Source: Setophaga petechia (lineage: Eukaryota > Chordata > Aves > Passeriformes > Parulidae). From it: a stretch of 64,000 bases of DNA. The notes under the pieces are model-generated. The model was not told the origin of the DNA, made no database searches, and saw only the letters and a program-made list of their open reading frames with translations. The stretch is from the NCBI GenBank assembly GCA_024362935.1, contig JANCRA010000010.1, positions 4,084,501-4,148,500 on the forward strand, given 5' to 3'. A program made the translations under genes and the position numbers. Positions 43,901-55,414 of this stretch are shown one piece after another. How positions within the stretch are numbered: position 1 is the first letter of the stretch; every line of letters starts with the position of its first letter.

Positions 43901-44342
43901 AAAGACCAGAACATTTCCATGGTGTGCTGGGATCACCTTCTGCCTATGGGAACAGGGCACTGCAAGGGGGCCGGGTAAGGCCGTGGGAGCCAGATGTGAA
44001 TGGACGAGGCCAAAGCTGCACAGGGGCCTGGGGAGCTCTGGCCTGGCTCCTGACCACTCTCCACCCTCTTGCCCTATACTGTGTAACATCCCTGGAGAGG
44101 AAACAGGGGCAGCCCCAGGCCCATGGGGGCTCTCTCCCTCCCCCAGAGGAAACCCTCCCTAAAGGCCTGGGGAAAAGCATCGCCAGCGCTTCCCGGGGAG
44201 CAGGGAGCGCTGTGCCGGGAAAGGGCAGCCAGGCTGCCGGCTCACCTTCTTCCCACGCTTGCAGCGGAGCAGCCTGGGCAGCCCTGGCAGGCAGGGCCAC
44301 GGCCAGGAGGAGCAGAAGGAAGAGGCACAGAGCAAGGGCCAT
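40938..44342 (-). CDS. Family copy D: complete type I membrane protein gene
   Basis: Exons: E1 44,246-44,342; E2 43,817-43,888; E3 43,117-43,191; E4 42,553-42,666; E5 41,761-41,935; E6 40,938-41,229. They sum to 825 nt (274 residues plus stop), with phases 1,1,1,1,2 and no stop. Residues 1-25 are a signal peptide (LFLLLLLAVAL core, ARA site). Residues 33-56 hold DWDHRMAYMEK and 57-81 an amphipathic EDQKSLEAAKLLDQML helix. Residues 82-119 are Gly/Pro/Met-rich and 138-148 are IICPQDVRRSC. A membrane span covers about 149-170, followed by the basic stop-transfer RWWKGKKR. Residues 179-274 are a proline-rich tail with PPPRPP and IPPPPPLP, possible SH3/WW/EVH1 ligands. E2 uses a GC donor. E3 could start earlier (43,205), but only with a different E2 donor. 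Family not recognised; function unknown. Confidence 0.75.
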
Positions 44343-44520
44343 GGTGCCTTGCCCTCTGCCAGTCCCTTGCTTCCACCACTGTCCTGACACTGCTGCCACC
44401 GCCGCTGCTGCCGCAACAGTTGTGCTCAAGCACTGACTGCTGGCTCCTTGTGCTGCTGTGCAACCACGGGGCTCTGGCACCTCTGTGACCTCAGAGCCTG
44501 CCGTGACCTCATGGCCAGCG
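44343..44520 (-). promoter_or_regulatory. 5' flank of copy D
   Basis: Shares the family 5' flank, with TGACCTCA at 44,486-44,493 and 44,504-44,511 in direct orientation 18 bp apart. No TATA box. The ATG context GGCACCATGG is strong. The transcription start is unknown. Confidence 0.4.
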
Positions 44521-44589
44521 TGCCTTCTTTAGGATGGAGCTCATCCTGCCCAGCTGCTCCGGCCAAGGGTTGTGACGCAGTCCCAGCCC

Positions 44590-44830
44590 CGCTGATCTCA
44601 CAGGCTGGGCCAGGAAGGGATGGAGAGCAGCTCTGCCAAGAAGGACTTGGGGGGTTGCTGCTAGATGAGAGGCTGGACATGAACCAGCCATGTGCATCCA
44701 AAGGAGAGTGCCCAGCAGCTTGAAGGAGGTGATTCCACCTCTCTGCTCTGTTGAGACCCCACCTGGGGTACTGTGGAAGAGGTTTTGCAGTGACCTCTGT
44801 GAGGCATTGAGAAGTTTGATAAGAGGATCC
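44590..44830 (+). mobile_element. CR1 fragment (RT C-terminal)
   Basis: The plus-strand reading contains GLLLDERLDMNQPC and RPHLGYC, a degenerate form of the CR1 sequence seen intact at 33,591-34,311. Mirrored in the other arm at about 61,030-61,270. Confidence 0.65.
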
Positions 44831-45079
44831 ATGTTTACCCCTGCAAGAATTCCCTCCCAAGGTTGCTGACATTGAAACCATGAAAGAAAGAAGGAGAAAT
44901 AAGTGAAACTTGTAACCACCTACTCCAAGAAGCACTCTGCTTGTCTCTCGTGACCAGTGAGCAAAGTGTAAACTGATGAGCTTCGTAAGAATGTAGAACA
45001 AGCACGCATGCTAGAATAAAAACAGGGTTTGAAGCCTTCTGGAAACGGAGTGTGTTTGCTTTGTATTGTTTCTGCCTCT

Positions 45080-45595
45080 ACCACGACAGAGTACTGCATC
45101 CAGCTCTGGGTTCCCCACACAGGAAGGACATGGTCCTGTTGGATCTAGTCCAGAGGAGGGACAAAATGCTCTGAGGGCTGGAGCCCTTCTGCTTTGGAGA
45201 CAGGCTGGGAGAGCGGGCAGTGTTGAGCCTGGAAGAGAGCAGACTCCAGGGAGACCTGATTGCTGCCTTTCAGTACCTTAAGGGGGCTTGTAAAAGAGAT
45301 GGGACAGAACTTTGAGAAGAGCCTTTTGTGAGCAGACCGAGGGGGAATGCTTTTAATCTAAAAGGCGGTCGATTCAGAGTGGACGAAAGAAACCCATTTT
45401 TTTACACTGTAGGTTATGAAAGCCTGGCACAGGTTGCCCAGAGAGGTGGACATCCATCCCTGCAGACATTCAAGCTCATGCTCTGAGCAACGTGACCTAC
45501 TTAAAGGTGTCCCTGCTCACTGCAGGGCATTGGACTAGATGGCCTTTAAATGTCCCTTCCAAGCCAAGCCATTCTGTGCTCCTGTGCACCATCAA
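45080..45595 (+). mobile_element. CR1 3' fragment, left arm
   Basis: Contains the typical CR1 3' sequence: CAGCTCTGGGTTCCCC, then GACCTGATTGCTGCCTTTCA, then GGACTAGATGGCC near the end. Degenerate, with no intact frame. Confidence 0.8.
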
Positions 45596-46980
45596 AGCAG
45601 TGCTGGATTAGTGCTGGGGTGATTATGTGGCACCTGTATTTTGGTCGTTGTGTCATTTAGCAATTGGTCCTGAGAGGATTCATGGGCTGGGCAGTGACAT
45701 CTGCAGGTAACAGAGAGTGTGCTCAAGGAGAAACAGGACAGGAACACTGCTTCCAGTTCAGATAAATGCCAGCATTTGGCTGCCCATTCCTGGGTAAGAA
45801 AGAAAGGAATGTCCTGAAGATCCCTTCATGTTGGGTGCATTATTGGCTGTATCAGTACTTGTGTTCTGTAAAACAGGTAAGTTGTTAATTCTTCTTGCCG
45901 CATTTATCCCGAGATGAAACCCAAATACTGCATTGCTCCTTGTCTACTTGCTTCCAAGTCAAGGCAAATTTTGGTCATGATTGAGTGGGACATATTCATC
46001 TGTTCACAAGCAAATTCTTCTTGCCATTCACACAGTGGCAAGATTGCTTTGTGGATTTGCTAATTGGACTGTAAATAAGGCCGCCCTCTCACTAGAATTC
46101 AAGCTGATGCATTGGGAGGCAAAGTTTTGCGTAATTTGTCCTGGTGTCTGGAACTGTAGAGAGTTGTTCTGGAATTACATGACATCTGAAGATACATGTA
46201 GTCTAGCATAGTTCTGGCATACTAGAAGTGAAAAAACAGCCTTTGAAACACGATTTTATCCTTTCTTCCTCCTTTTTCTCCTCCTAGGAATTTCAGTGTC
46301 TGTGGTCTAAGCTCTTCAGCTGCCTCACAAACATTGTTTGAATTCAGACAGGCATCCATGCCTTGAGCCACAAATCATGACTGTGGCTGTGAAGCTTGAA
46401 GCAATGTAGGTTTATAGCACTAAAAGTAATAATCCATTCCCAGGTTAAGCCAAGCATTTCCCAAGTAACTCTACCTATCCTCACGGAGGTTCCAAAAAGG
46501 ATCATTGTAAAAGCTGGGAATGGGCAGAAAGAGTGTCATCAAAACTAAAAAGACAGCTTTCTGAGATCTTCATATTCCTATACAAAGAGATTCAAAATTG
46601 TTCATATATGGAACATTGAGTAAGAAGTGAATGACAGATTGTCAAAATAATTGGGGAACAAAAAACCATAAATAAAAATAAGTTTACATGTAGATAATCA
46701 GTAAACCATCATGCTAAGAAAAAAACAGACCTTCAAAAACTAAAACCATAAGGCTGTTTCATCCGTCTCAATATAAAAAAAGACGACTTGAAAGAATCAG
46801 AGGTCATTAAGATGGTTAGGATATAGAGGAAATTGCAGGTATTGGGAAAAAAGGAAGGAAATCGTAGTGTGCCATTCACAGAGGTAACCTGGAATTTAGT
46901 GGTGGATTTGTTGCAAAATGTCTGAGAGCAGACTGGAAAAGCATAGCGGCTGGTCAGCCCATGGGTGGGCATTTACAGCA
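45596..46980. other. Arm DNA without recognised genes
   Basis: AT-rich and nearly identical to 58,880-60,265 in reverse. Small open frames are mirrored in both arms only because the DNA itself is duplicated. I see no splice-supported exon. Confidence 0.5.
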
Positions 46981-47361
46981 GTCCAAGGGATGTTTCTGGG
47001 ACCAACTGCAGGGAAGAAGAGCAGCACGCAATCACTGGGACAATCTCTTTGCTGCCTCTAGAGTTTTTGCCAGTCAGTTCCCTGGGGCTGGGGGAGCTGT
47101 CACGGGGCAGGGAGGGCCAGGGCTGGCAGTGGCTGCTCAGGGATGGGTTTGGCCCGTGTCCCTCCAAGCAGCTGCGCTGCCCCTGGGCTCTCCTCCCGGC
47201 CTGCTGGGCTTTGTTGGGTGGCACAGCCTGTGCCAAGGGGCGGCAAGGTGCCTGCAGGCCCCAGCTCTGGGGGAAAGGGAGAACGTCCTGCCCGCATCCA
47301 GCGTGCTGCCAGCTCAGCAGTGCAGCACAGCAGGGGCTTATAGTCCCTTTCATTCCCACAG

Positions 47362-48490
47362 GTGCACCCAGCCCCACCATACGTGTTCCTGATTCCCAGA
47401 AGGGCCACGGAAGGGGTTTCTGTCAGGGAACAGGCTGCTGGATAGGGTTAATAGTTGGCCTGCTTTTTTTGGAGCTTATCTTCATCTTATCAAAATTTGG
47501 ACGTACTGGAAGAGAAATGGGTGAGTGTTTCGTTCATCTTTCCCTCAAACAGCTTCTTTTCAAAGTCTAATGTAGATAGGAAGCATTCCCAAAGAATCTG
47601 CAGTGGAGTTGTGGCCAGTCCATGGTTGTCCAAAGAACTCTGCTGAGGGTTCTGATGCTGCCCAGAGCTTTCATTGGCCTCTTAATTGCTGGGCCTTGTC
47701 CTGGGGGGCCCGCTGGGGCTGCAGCCAGTGCTGGCTCCCACTGAGGCTGCCTGGCCCAGAGCAGCCCCCGGGGCACAGGGCAGAGGCAGAGCAAGGTGGG
47801 GAGGAGAAAGAGCAGGGATGAGATTGCCCTTGAAAGGCAGAGGTGCTCTGAGGCCCGCTCCTGGCCAGGGAGCCTGCCCAGAGCCGTCCCCTGCTGGCCG
47901 GGGCCTTGAGGGGCAGCTGTGCAGCTGGGCCAAGCTGTGCCAGCAGCTCCAGCCGTGCTGGGGAGCCTTGCCAGCTCTGGGCCCTGCTGTGCAGGAGGCT
48001 CCCTGTGTGCAACTGCCAGCTGGGGCCTCAGCCACCTCCTCTCTCCACAGGACCATCTCTGCAGCTTCACAAAACCGGCCAAATAACTCAGCCAGGGAGA
48101 ACTGGACCTGTCATCTCACATCTCCGTGCCCGTGTCCGTTGTCCCTTCCAAGGCTGCATTACCAGCTCATTGCTCGGGACAGCTTGTTGGTACCACCACC
48201 CAGAGCAGGACCCTCTCTCCCCAAAGGTGCTGGCCCTGGTGTCCAGCCAGGGCAGGAGGTGCAGCCCTCTTGCCAGGGACGGGCCTGACCCCGGCAACAT
48301 CTTTGGGTTTCATCTCAGGTGTCTCTGGACTACCACCAGCACTGGTGGAGCTGCTTGTCTGGGCACAGCCAGGGCTGGGCAGGGAGCAGCCGCGCACAGG
48401 GCTCCTGAGACAAATCGACCCCGCTTTTTCTTTGTTTTACATTTATACACAGCAGAAGATTTTAGAAATATTCAGAAACACTTTTTGTAG
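47362..48490 (+). pseudogene. Family copy F: variant membrane exon and long tail exon
   Basis: E5 47,362-47,520 follows ATTCCCACAG and encodes a hydrophobic segment (WIGLIVGLLFLELIFILSKF) after a glycine-rich lead. It ends ATGG|GTGAGT in phase 1. E6 starts at 48,051 after CTCTCCACAG, joins in that same phase and stays open to 48,490 (about 146 residues, with SLQLHKTGQITQ near its start). Intron 5 between them is shared with copies B-D. Upstream, intron 4 sequence is joined to unrelated arm DNA at about 47,085, so E1-E4 are absent. As it stands there is no signal peptide; it is probably a truncated copy. The phase differs from copies C and D. Confidence 0.5.
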
Positions 48491-48846
48491 AAAAATATCC
48501 TGAAATAGTTCTTCCCTTTTCCCATTGTAGTTTAGGATTTTTCAAAGTAGTTTTAGAATCCTGAAAAACTTGGAACACTTTTACACATGTAGAATAAAAA
48601 ATAAAACTACATTTAATTGGTAATCTTTACTCTTAGAAGTCATCTCAAGACACCCAGCGTACTGGAGAGGCTCTTTTGCAACTGGAGATCTTTACCTAGT
48701 GACAACAATGGACTTAAAACCTTTTCCCTGATATTTTCCGGGATTTGTGATAAGCTCATCTCTCAGTCTTCAGAGGCAAACTTTGAGCACAGTGGGAATC
48801 TCCTGCTGTGCAGGAGGGTCTCTGTGTGCCAGCTGCAACTGGGGCC
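48491..48846. other. Copy F/G junction DNA
   Basis: Mostly unrecognised and AT-rich. From about 48,800 it re-enters family intron 5 sequence (GCTGTGCAGGAGGGTCTC), which continues after ERV2 at 55,120. Confidence 0.5.
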
Positions 48847-49637
48847 TGTTTTGTGGAGATAATCGAAACTCCACAACTTTGTGAAAGTTGTAAAGCCAGT
48901 ACATTTATTACAGCGCTGGATGCATGTGGAGATTCATCTCCTTAAAAGTCATGTGTACCTCTGGGAACTCCAGATCCTTTTTTATCCCCCTCTCAAATAC
49001 ATATGCAACCAATTTCACGATAGGTTCATACATATTCATTTTTACAAATTTGGTGTGACTTTTACTATAGGGGCCGTGGAATTATAGTATGTATTGTACA
49101 GCTGGCCTCTCAGTAAAAGATCTATGTATGGTGTGGGTGACCCTGCCCCGATTCTAGTTATTGTCAATGGGCTGCCGCTCTGATGTCCTTAAATGGGCGG
49201 CAGCTGTAGGCCGTGGAGGTAGCTGGGATAAAAGGGGGTGGGGCTCAGCCAGGGAGAGCCTGAGAGGAGCCCTGGCTGAGGAGCAACAACAGCGCTGCTG
49301 TGGGACTCTGATAACAACAATTTACCGCGAGTTAGCCTTTATCAGAAAGAATTCCTTGGTCAGCTTGGCCTGCTCTCATAGCAGTTTCTCTGTCTCTCTG
49401 TCCCCCCCTCCTTATCCCCGTCCTTCACTGAAGCAGTTTCTCTGAGCCTAGGCTTTTTTACCAGAACAGGCTGTCAGACCAAACAGCTATGTTTTCAAAC
49501 TGCAGACTTAACTCAAAGATGTACCTTTCACCGAAATCAAAATGGATTTCTACTCTGGAAAATTTCTACTCTGCCTCTTTTCCTCCCTTTCCTAGAAAAT
49601 AAGTAAATTCTTTTACCTAATGCAAATCCCTACCACA
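48847..49637 (-). repeat. Putative ERV2 3' LTR
   Basis: Minus ends are TGTGGTAGGG and CAAAACA. AATAAA on minus lies at 48,904-48,909, with a TATA-like GGATAAAAAAGG about 75 bp upstream of it. It lies where the 3' LTR should follow env. A competing plus-strand TATA-like site near 49,217 and the lack of a second LTR keep this tentative. Confidence 0.45.
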
Positions 49638-49689
49638 GTAAGTGTCTCTTAATACTCTACCATGTACGTTTGATAAGGAGGTTAACACA

Positions 49690-51760
49690 ACTATTCGCTG
49701 CAGTATAATTCTCCCCATTCCAAATTAGCAATGTAATTAGCAATGAATAACCCTAAACTTATTCCAACTAATATTAACAAAACTACAATGGGATGACACA
49801 ACTTATTAAAGATGCCATTTGCTGTTGGTGACCACCCAAAGATCACATTCCACCAGTGATGATCTGCATTTTGTTTTATTCTTTGCAGAATTCTGGTTAT
49901 TTCTTTTGTATCATGTTGGATAGTAATTAAGGTTTTCTCTGCATTTTGGAATTTCCTTCAAGATCTCCAGTAGGTCTTGGTGCTTAATTAATTGTTTTAC
50001 CAACGTAAGGTCCATCCCAATGGGAGTAGGTGATAGTCTATGATACATTGTGTAATTGGTTTTAATCAACTGGTGGGATGTCACTGGGGCCACGTAGGAA
50101 AAATCACACCTGACAATCTTAACAAAATTACAAATACAAAAATTAAAATAATTTCTACTAGATAAAATAACATAGTTGTTATCAATTTTTACAGCAGCAC
50201 AAGCAGTTTTCAGGCACACATAACTTTTACTAGTATATACGAGCACAGTTTTCTGATCAGTGACTGGATGAACTTTGAAGTGGCAAATACTCTGTTCAGT
50301 GTCTAGACACACATCTTGGGTATTAATAGTATTGCTTTCACAAATGAATCCTAGTTCTTCTCTAGTAATGCAGGATTCTAAGTTTACTGTTTGCCACTTT
50401 TCATTCACCTTTCATGCCCACACCCTATGTTCTGAAGGGTAGAGCACTGTTTTTTCATGATTTAATCCTAGTGCAGTGATGGGGTGGATAACGTAAACAG
50501 TGGCATTACGCATGGTAAGCACAAAGGCAGTGGCCACATTAGAAGCAGGATCATAGGTGAAATTTACCATAGTCCACCAGGATTGAAACTTCCTTTCAAA
50601 ATCAATCACATTATCCCAGACAACTTTCCAAATTTCAGCTGGAAAATTACCTTCACCCCCTTCCTGTATGATCAGAGCTGCTGTTGCCTGCCTCCATACC
50701 TGTGCTTGTATACAATTGAAAGCCAAAGACACATTATCTTGAACTGCACTAAGCGCTTCCACTATCAACCTGTGGTCTTGGCCCCCGGCCTTTTCTCACT
50801 TTGGCAGTACTTTTGAAATCTGCCACTGGCTAATTCCTAATGCCCATAGAGATGACTGGAAATGCTGCTTCAATTTTGCTAGGCCACCTACGGCAGTGGC
50901 CAGCTTATTCATCAGTATTTCTGAATCAATTCCATTTAAAACTCCCAATCCTGTCCCCAATATCCTAGTTAGATCCTTTCTTATTCTGCTCCTGAGGTAT
51001 ACCTGTCTTTGTAACCACGTTGTCCAGCCCTCAAAGGATGTTCTTAGGAAAGAGGAGCAGGCTGGTTGGATTTTTGAGATGTTAATTTGCATTAGCAACT
51101 CAACACGTTTGGGAGACCATTCTGGATTGAACAACAGTCGTTGTTCACCCACATTCCTCACTATGTATGGGTCTATTTCATACACTTCAGGTTCAAGTTT
51201 GGGTTGGGTCTGAACTATTTGAGTACTAGTGTGGGTTGTATAAGGTTCTGCTGTTGTAAAAAGTGCAGTGTCTATTTTAAATTTTAATGAGAGCCCGATA
51301 GCATCACGAGCCCAAAGACAAGTCACTTCTCCAGGCTGTATCAAGGTGAAATGACACCAACAGTCTGATTCACTTGGGTTATCACAAACTTCCTGGTGTT
51401 CGTATACAGGAGAGGTTGAGACAGTAATTTCATCTGATCTCTCATAAGCTGTCTCATTGACTACCTAGCGCTCTATTTTGATTTCTTCTCTCTTGATCTC
51501 TTGAAGTGTCCACAGTTCTCGTTCTTGCCACTCTCGCTCCTCATATACCTGATCTTCATGAATTACTACAGTGGATAGGTTTAGCTCTTTTATCTCAGAA
51601 AGTTCTCTCATGGATCTAGTATACAGATTAAAAGCTTGGGACCAAGGCCATTCAGCATTGCTTTGGATAGAGGTACTCTCTAATTCTAAGACGCTAGTTA
51701 TATGCAAAACAATTCTGTAAATGAAATTACAAACTACCTCTGGCTGCAATATACTCATTT
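49690..51760 (-). pseudogene. env: ERV2 env
   Basis: Minus frames 51,758-51,465, 51,344-50,796, 50,768-50,412 and 50,408-49,911 follow one another as pieces of surface and transmembrane subunits. They include a heptad-like segment around GTGLGVLNGIDSEILMNKL and a hydrophobic anchor near 49,740-49,800. Stops and frameshifts separate them. No intact envelope is encoded. Confidence 0.8.
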
Positions 51761-51989
51761 TGCCTGAGTAAGTTTTAGTCTCAGTTCATTGTTTCTTGAT
51801 GTCACTCTCTAAGGGAGTTCTGGGGACTTCTTCACTCGAGAGTGATGGATCCAGGCATTCTGTTCCTTGATCTTGATTGCAGTGAAGGTGGTCAGAAGCA
51901 CTTGCAGTGGTCTCTCTCACTGTGGTTCCCAAGTCTTTTCTGCAAGAGGCTTAACATATACATAATCTCTAGACCTTATGTTCCGTACT

Positions 51990-54900
51990 GGTCTATCTAG
52001 CTCTTTACTTCAAGTTCCAGCCACGTGTTTATCAATTTCTCTGAGCTGTTTTTGCTCAAAGCCACCATGTAGGTGGCCAATGTTACCTCCCCAATGTGGG
52101 TGGACATTGCTTTTTGTATTCTATATGGTCTCCCATAAAGCATTTCAAAGGGACTCAGCTTTTCTTTAGCTTGAGGTTTAGTTTGAATTCTCAGTAGTGC
52201 CAATGGAAGAGCTTGGGGCCAGGATAGATTAACTTCCTGCCCCAGTCTTACAATCTGCTGCTTAATCAAATTATTTATTTTCTCCACCTGGCTGCTTGAT
52301 TTGGGGCGGTATGGAGGGTGAAGTTCTCAATCTATGAATCCATGCCCAGGTGGGCATACTAGTAATCTGTTGCTCTGTTTTGGAAATGAAATGTGATCCT
52401 CTGTCCGAGGACATTGTGGCTGGAACTCCGAAGCGTGGTATAATTTCTTGTAATAATACCCTGGTCACCTCTTGAGCTTTGACAGTTCTGGTGGGGAATG
52501 CTTCTGGCTACCCTGAAAATGTGTCTGTCAATACTAATAAATACAGATACCCACCTTTCCTTGGGAGTTCTGAAAAGTTAATTTGCCACTGCTGTCCAGG
52601 CCCATGGCCTCTCTTAATCTGACCAAGTTTCGGCCTGGGGGTATTTTTGGGGTTAGTCTGGAGGCAAGGATCTCTCAGTTTACCTGAATAATAGTGGCAT
52701 AGAAATTCTTAGCAACGATTCTTTCAATCAGATATGCATTTCAGAAAGCCTGTGGAAACTACTACTTAAACATCAACACTTTATTTTGATGCATTCTGTA
52801 TCACTGGCAGCCTTGGTCATTCTGGGAAAGGAGCCACACTTTATAAAAGCTTTTAAGTAGTTAGGTTCCAGTGTGTTTTCTGGTGCTCTCCTTCACTAGT
52901 GATCACAAAAATGGGAAGGGATTACTAGCTCTCTTTCAATGGTAGCCCACCCCTTGTGGTTGCATATCTCTTTTGATTAGTATTATTATATTTTGGCTTA
53001 CTTTCAAGGGAAATCTGTCCATAATTATGTCACTTTTTGCTGCTTTCTGTGCCTAACCATCCGCCAGCTCATTTCCTTCTTCCAATTCTGAGCTCACTCT
53101 CTGGTGTGCCTTAATATGCCTTTTCAGGCAGGTGAACTGCTTTCAGCAGCTGGATGGTCTCTTCTTTTTTTGTGAGGTTAGCAGTCCCCTCTCCTTCCAG
53201 ATGGCTCCATGTGCATTCACGACTCTGAATACTTTGAGTCTGTATAGATGTTTATTCTCTTTCCTTTTGCCATTTCCAAAGCACGGGTCAGGACAATTAG
53301 CTCGGTTTTTTTGCGCAGAGGTGCCTGTTGGTAAAGGTCCGGATTTTACTACCTCTCTACAGGTAGTCACTGTGTATCCAGCATGTCGCTTTCCACCGGC
53401 AACGTGGCTCCTCCCACCAGTGAACCAGGTCTCTGCATCGTCCAAAGGAGTGTCCTTTAAGTCTGGGCGGCTGGAGTAACTTCAAAGGTCTCCAGGCAGT
53501 CGTTGTGTACTGCTTCCCCTTGATTTCCACTGAGAAAAGAAGCTGGGTTGACAATATTAGTTACCACTATCTCTATGTCATCTTGCTCTACCATGATGGC
53601 CTGGTATTTCAGGAACTTCTGTGGTGAAAGCCAGTGGCCACCCTTTATTTCCAGTCTTGCGGACACTGTGTGGGACACTAGCACAGTCATTTTTGTCCCA
53701 GGGTAAACCTGCGTGCCTCTTGAATATTCAGCATGACTGTTGCTACAGCTCTGAGGCAACCTGGCCATCCTTTGGCTGTTGCATCTAGTTGCTTGGAGAA
53801 GTAAGCAACTGCCCTTCGGTATGGACCCAAGTCCTGAGCCAGTATTCCCAGGGCAATTCCCTGTCTTTCACGGGAAAAGAGAAAGAATGGTTCACTTACA
53901 TCTGGAAGTCCCAAAGCTGGAGCTGACAGGAGGACACTCTTTAGCTGGTGAAAGGCCCTTGTGCCTTCCTTTGTCCACTGGAGATCTCTGTTTCCATTGG
54001 CAATAAGAGCATAGAGGGGTCCGACGAGCAGTCCATAATTATAAACCCACAGCTGGCACCACCTTGCCATGCCTAAGAAGGTTCAGCGTTCCTTTATTGT
54101 CTGGGGTTTTGGGGTTTGGCATATGGCTTCCTTGTGAGCCTGCCCTAAAGTCCATTGCCCAGCACTCACCTCGTACCCCAAGTAGATTACTTTCTCTTTA
54201 ACTGCCTGTGCCTTTTTCTTTGATACTCTGTGTCCTTGGAGTCCTAGGAAATTCAAAAGTCTTACTGTCCAGGCCAGACATGCTTCTCTCATCTGAGGGG
54301 CTACTAGAAGATCATCCATGTACTGCAACAGACTTTGTTCTTCCTGTTGAGCTTCCCAGGACTCCAGATCTTTTGCAAGTTGCTCTCTAAACAGAGTAGG
54401 GGAAATTTTGAAGCCTTGAGGAAGCACAGACCGTGTGAGCTGGGTTTTGCGCCCACTTTTAGGGCTTTCCCATTCGAAAGCAAAAATTTTCTGGCTGTCT
54501 TTGTGGATAGGGAGGCAAAAGAAGGCATCTTTCAGGTCTAAAATGGTTAACCAGGTTAGCTCAGGTGTTAGACAAGTTAATAAAGTATATGGATTGGCTA
54601 CCACAGGATACAAATCTTCTGTTACATTATTGACAGCCCTCAAATCCTGTACTCTCCAGTATGACCCATCAGATTGCCAAATGGGTAAAATGGGAGTATT
54701 GAAATCAGATTGACATTCTTTCAATAACCCTAACTGCAGAAAATTTTCAATTATTGGGCTGATTCCCTCCCTGTCTGCTTTCTTTAGGGGGAACTGCCTA
54801 ATTCTCACTTGTTGTGTCCCTTCCTTAAGATTAAATACTATGGGGGAGGCATTTTTCGCCATCCCTGGTACAACAGAGGCCCATACACCGGAAAATACTT

Positions 54901-55115
54901 GACTTAGTATCTCTGCATCAATTTCCTCCTCAATTTCAAAAGCTGCTAAGGTTAAACTTAATACCTCCATATCCTTTTGATCATTCACCTCCAGAGGACC
55001 CTCTCCATTTTTGAATGTAATGGTTGCGTCCAAACTGCTTCAATAAATGTCTTCCTAAAAGTGCCTATGGTGAATTGGGCATATACAAAAACTTATGAAT
55101 ACTCTATTGTTTTCC
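51990..55115 (-). pseudogene. pol: ERV2 pol
   Basis: The frame 55,033-54,083 holds the RT fingers and palm (ILDLKDAFF; YMDD near 54,320). The frame 54,070-53,687 continues into the connection. RNase H (53,445-53,143) has lost the first catalytic Asp context (FTGGRS where TDGSS is expected). Integrase pieces lie at 52,468-52,271 (SSDRGSHF) and 52,287-51,997. A stop at about 54,083 and several frameshifts are present. About 80 bp at the right end resembles the protease C-terminus. Confidence 0.85.
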
Positions 55116-55145
55116 CAATTTCCCAGCCACCTCCTCTCTTCACAG

Positions 55146-55414
55146 GGAAGACTCTGCAGCTTCACAAGACCAGTCAAATAACTCAGGCAGGGAAAACTAG
55201 ACCTGTCATCTCTCATTTCCGTGCCAGTGTCTGTTGTCCCTTCTACGGCTGCATTACCAGCTTATTGCTGGGGACATGCTTTTGCCACCACCACCCAAAG
55301 CAGGACCCTGTGTCACCAAAGGTGCTGGCCCTGATGACCAGAAGCACAGGGAGCACAAAGGGACATAGCCAGGAGGCCCAGCAGCTCCTTCCTGAGGGTC
55401 CATTTCAGAGCTAG
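55146..55414 (+). pseudogene. Family copy G: isolated E6
   Basis: After CTCTTCACAG this exon is open in phase 1 and parallels copy F E6 (TLQLHKTSQITQ, then CPFYGCITS). Its last part (from about 55,335) has been replaced by GC-rich unit 3 sequence, giving a chimeric ending with a stop at 55,412-55,414. Its E5 is not visible; ERV2 occupies the intron. Confidence 0.5.

Larger units (their letters stand above)
41839..47404. repeat. Palindrome left arm
   Basis: Pairs base for base in reverse orientation with 58,459-64,000. The coordinate sum is 105,863 in the inner part and 105,839 in the outer part, the change being a 24-bp deletion in the right arm near 62,314. I saw only scattered substitutions in long stretches, including non-coding DNA. 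The match may extend beyond the right window edge, so the left boundary is a minimum. Confidence 0.95.
48847..55115 (-). mobile_element. ERV2: 5'-truncated gamma-like provirus
   Basis: Minus-strand order is protease end, RT, RNase H, integrase, env, probable 3' LTR. Gag and the 5' LTR are missing. It lies inside intron 5 of family copy G: family intron sequence stops at 48,846 and resumes at about 55,120, just before an E6 acceptor. It is close in sequence to the pol fragment at 28,546-29,052. Confidence 0.9.

Noticed and set aside
40938..44342. Naming the family after a known gene such as an LRRC37-type C-terminus
   Set aside because: Signal peptide, short ectodomain and single membrane span are only a general resemblance. 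I could not match diagnostic residues.
46733..46972. Frame mirrored in both palindrome arms (46,733 and 58,891)
   Set aside because: The mirror is explained by arm identity. There is no splice or domain evidence.
47603..47821. Frame beginning MELWPVHGCPKNSAEG, repeated in several copies
   Set aside because: It lies in intron 5 of every copy and is repeated only because the intron is duplicated.
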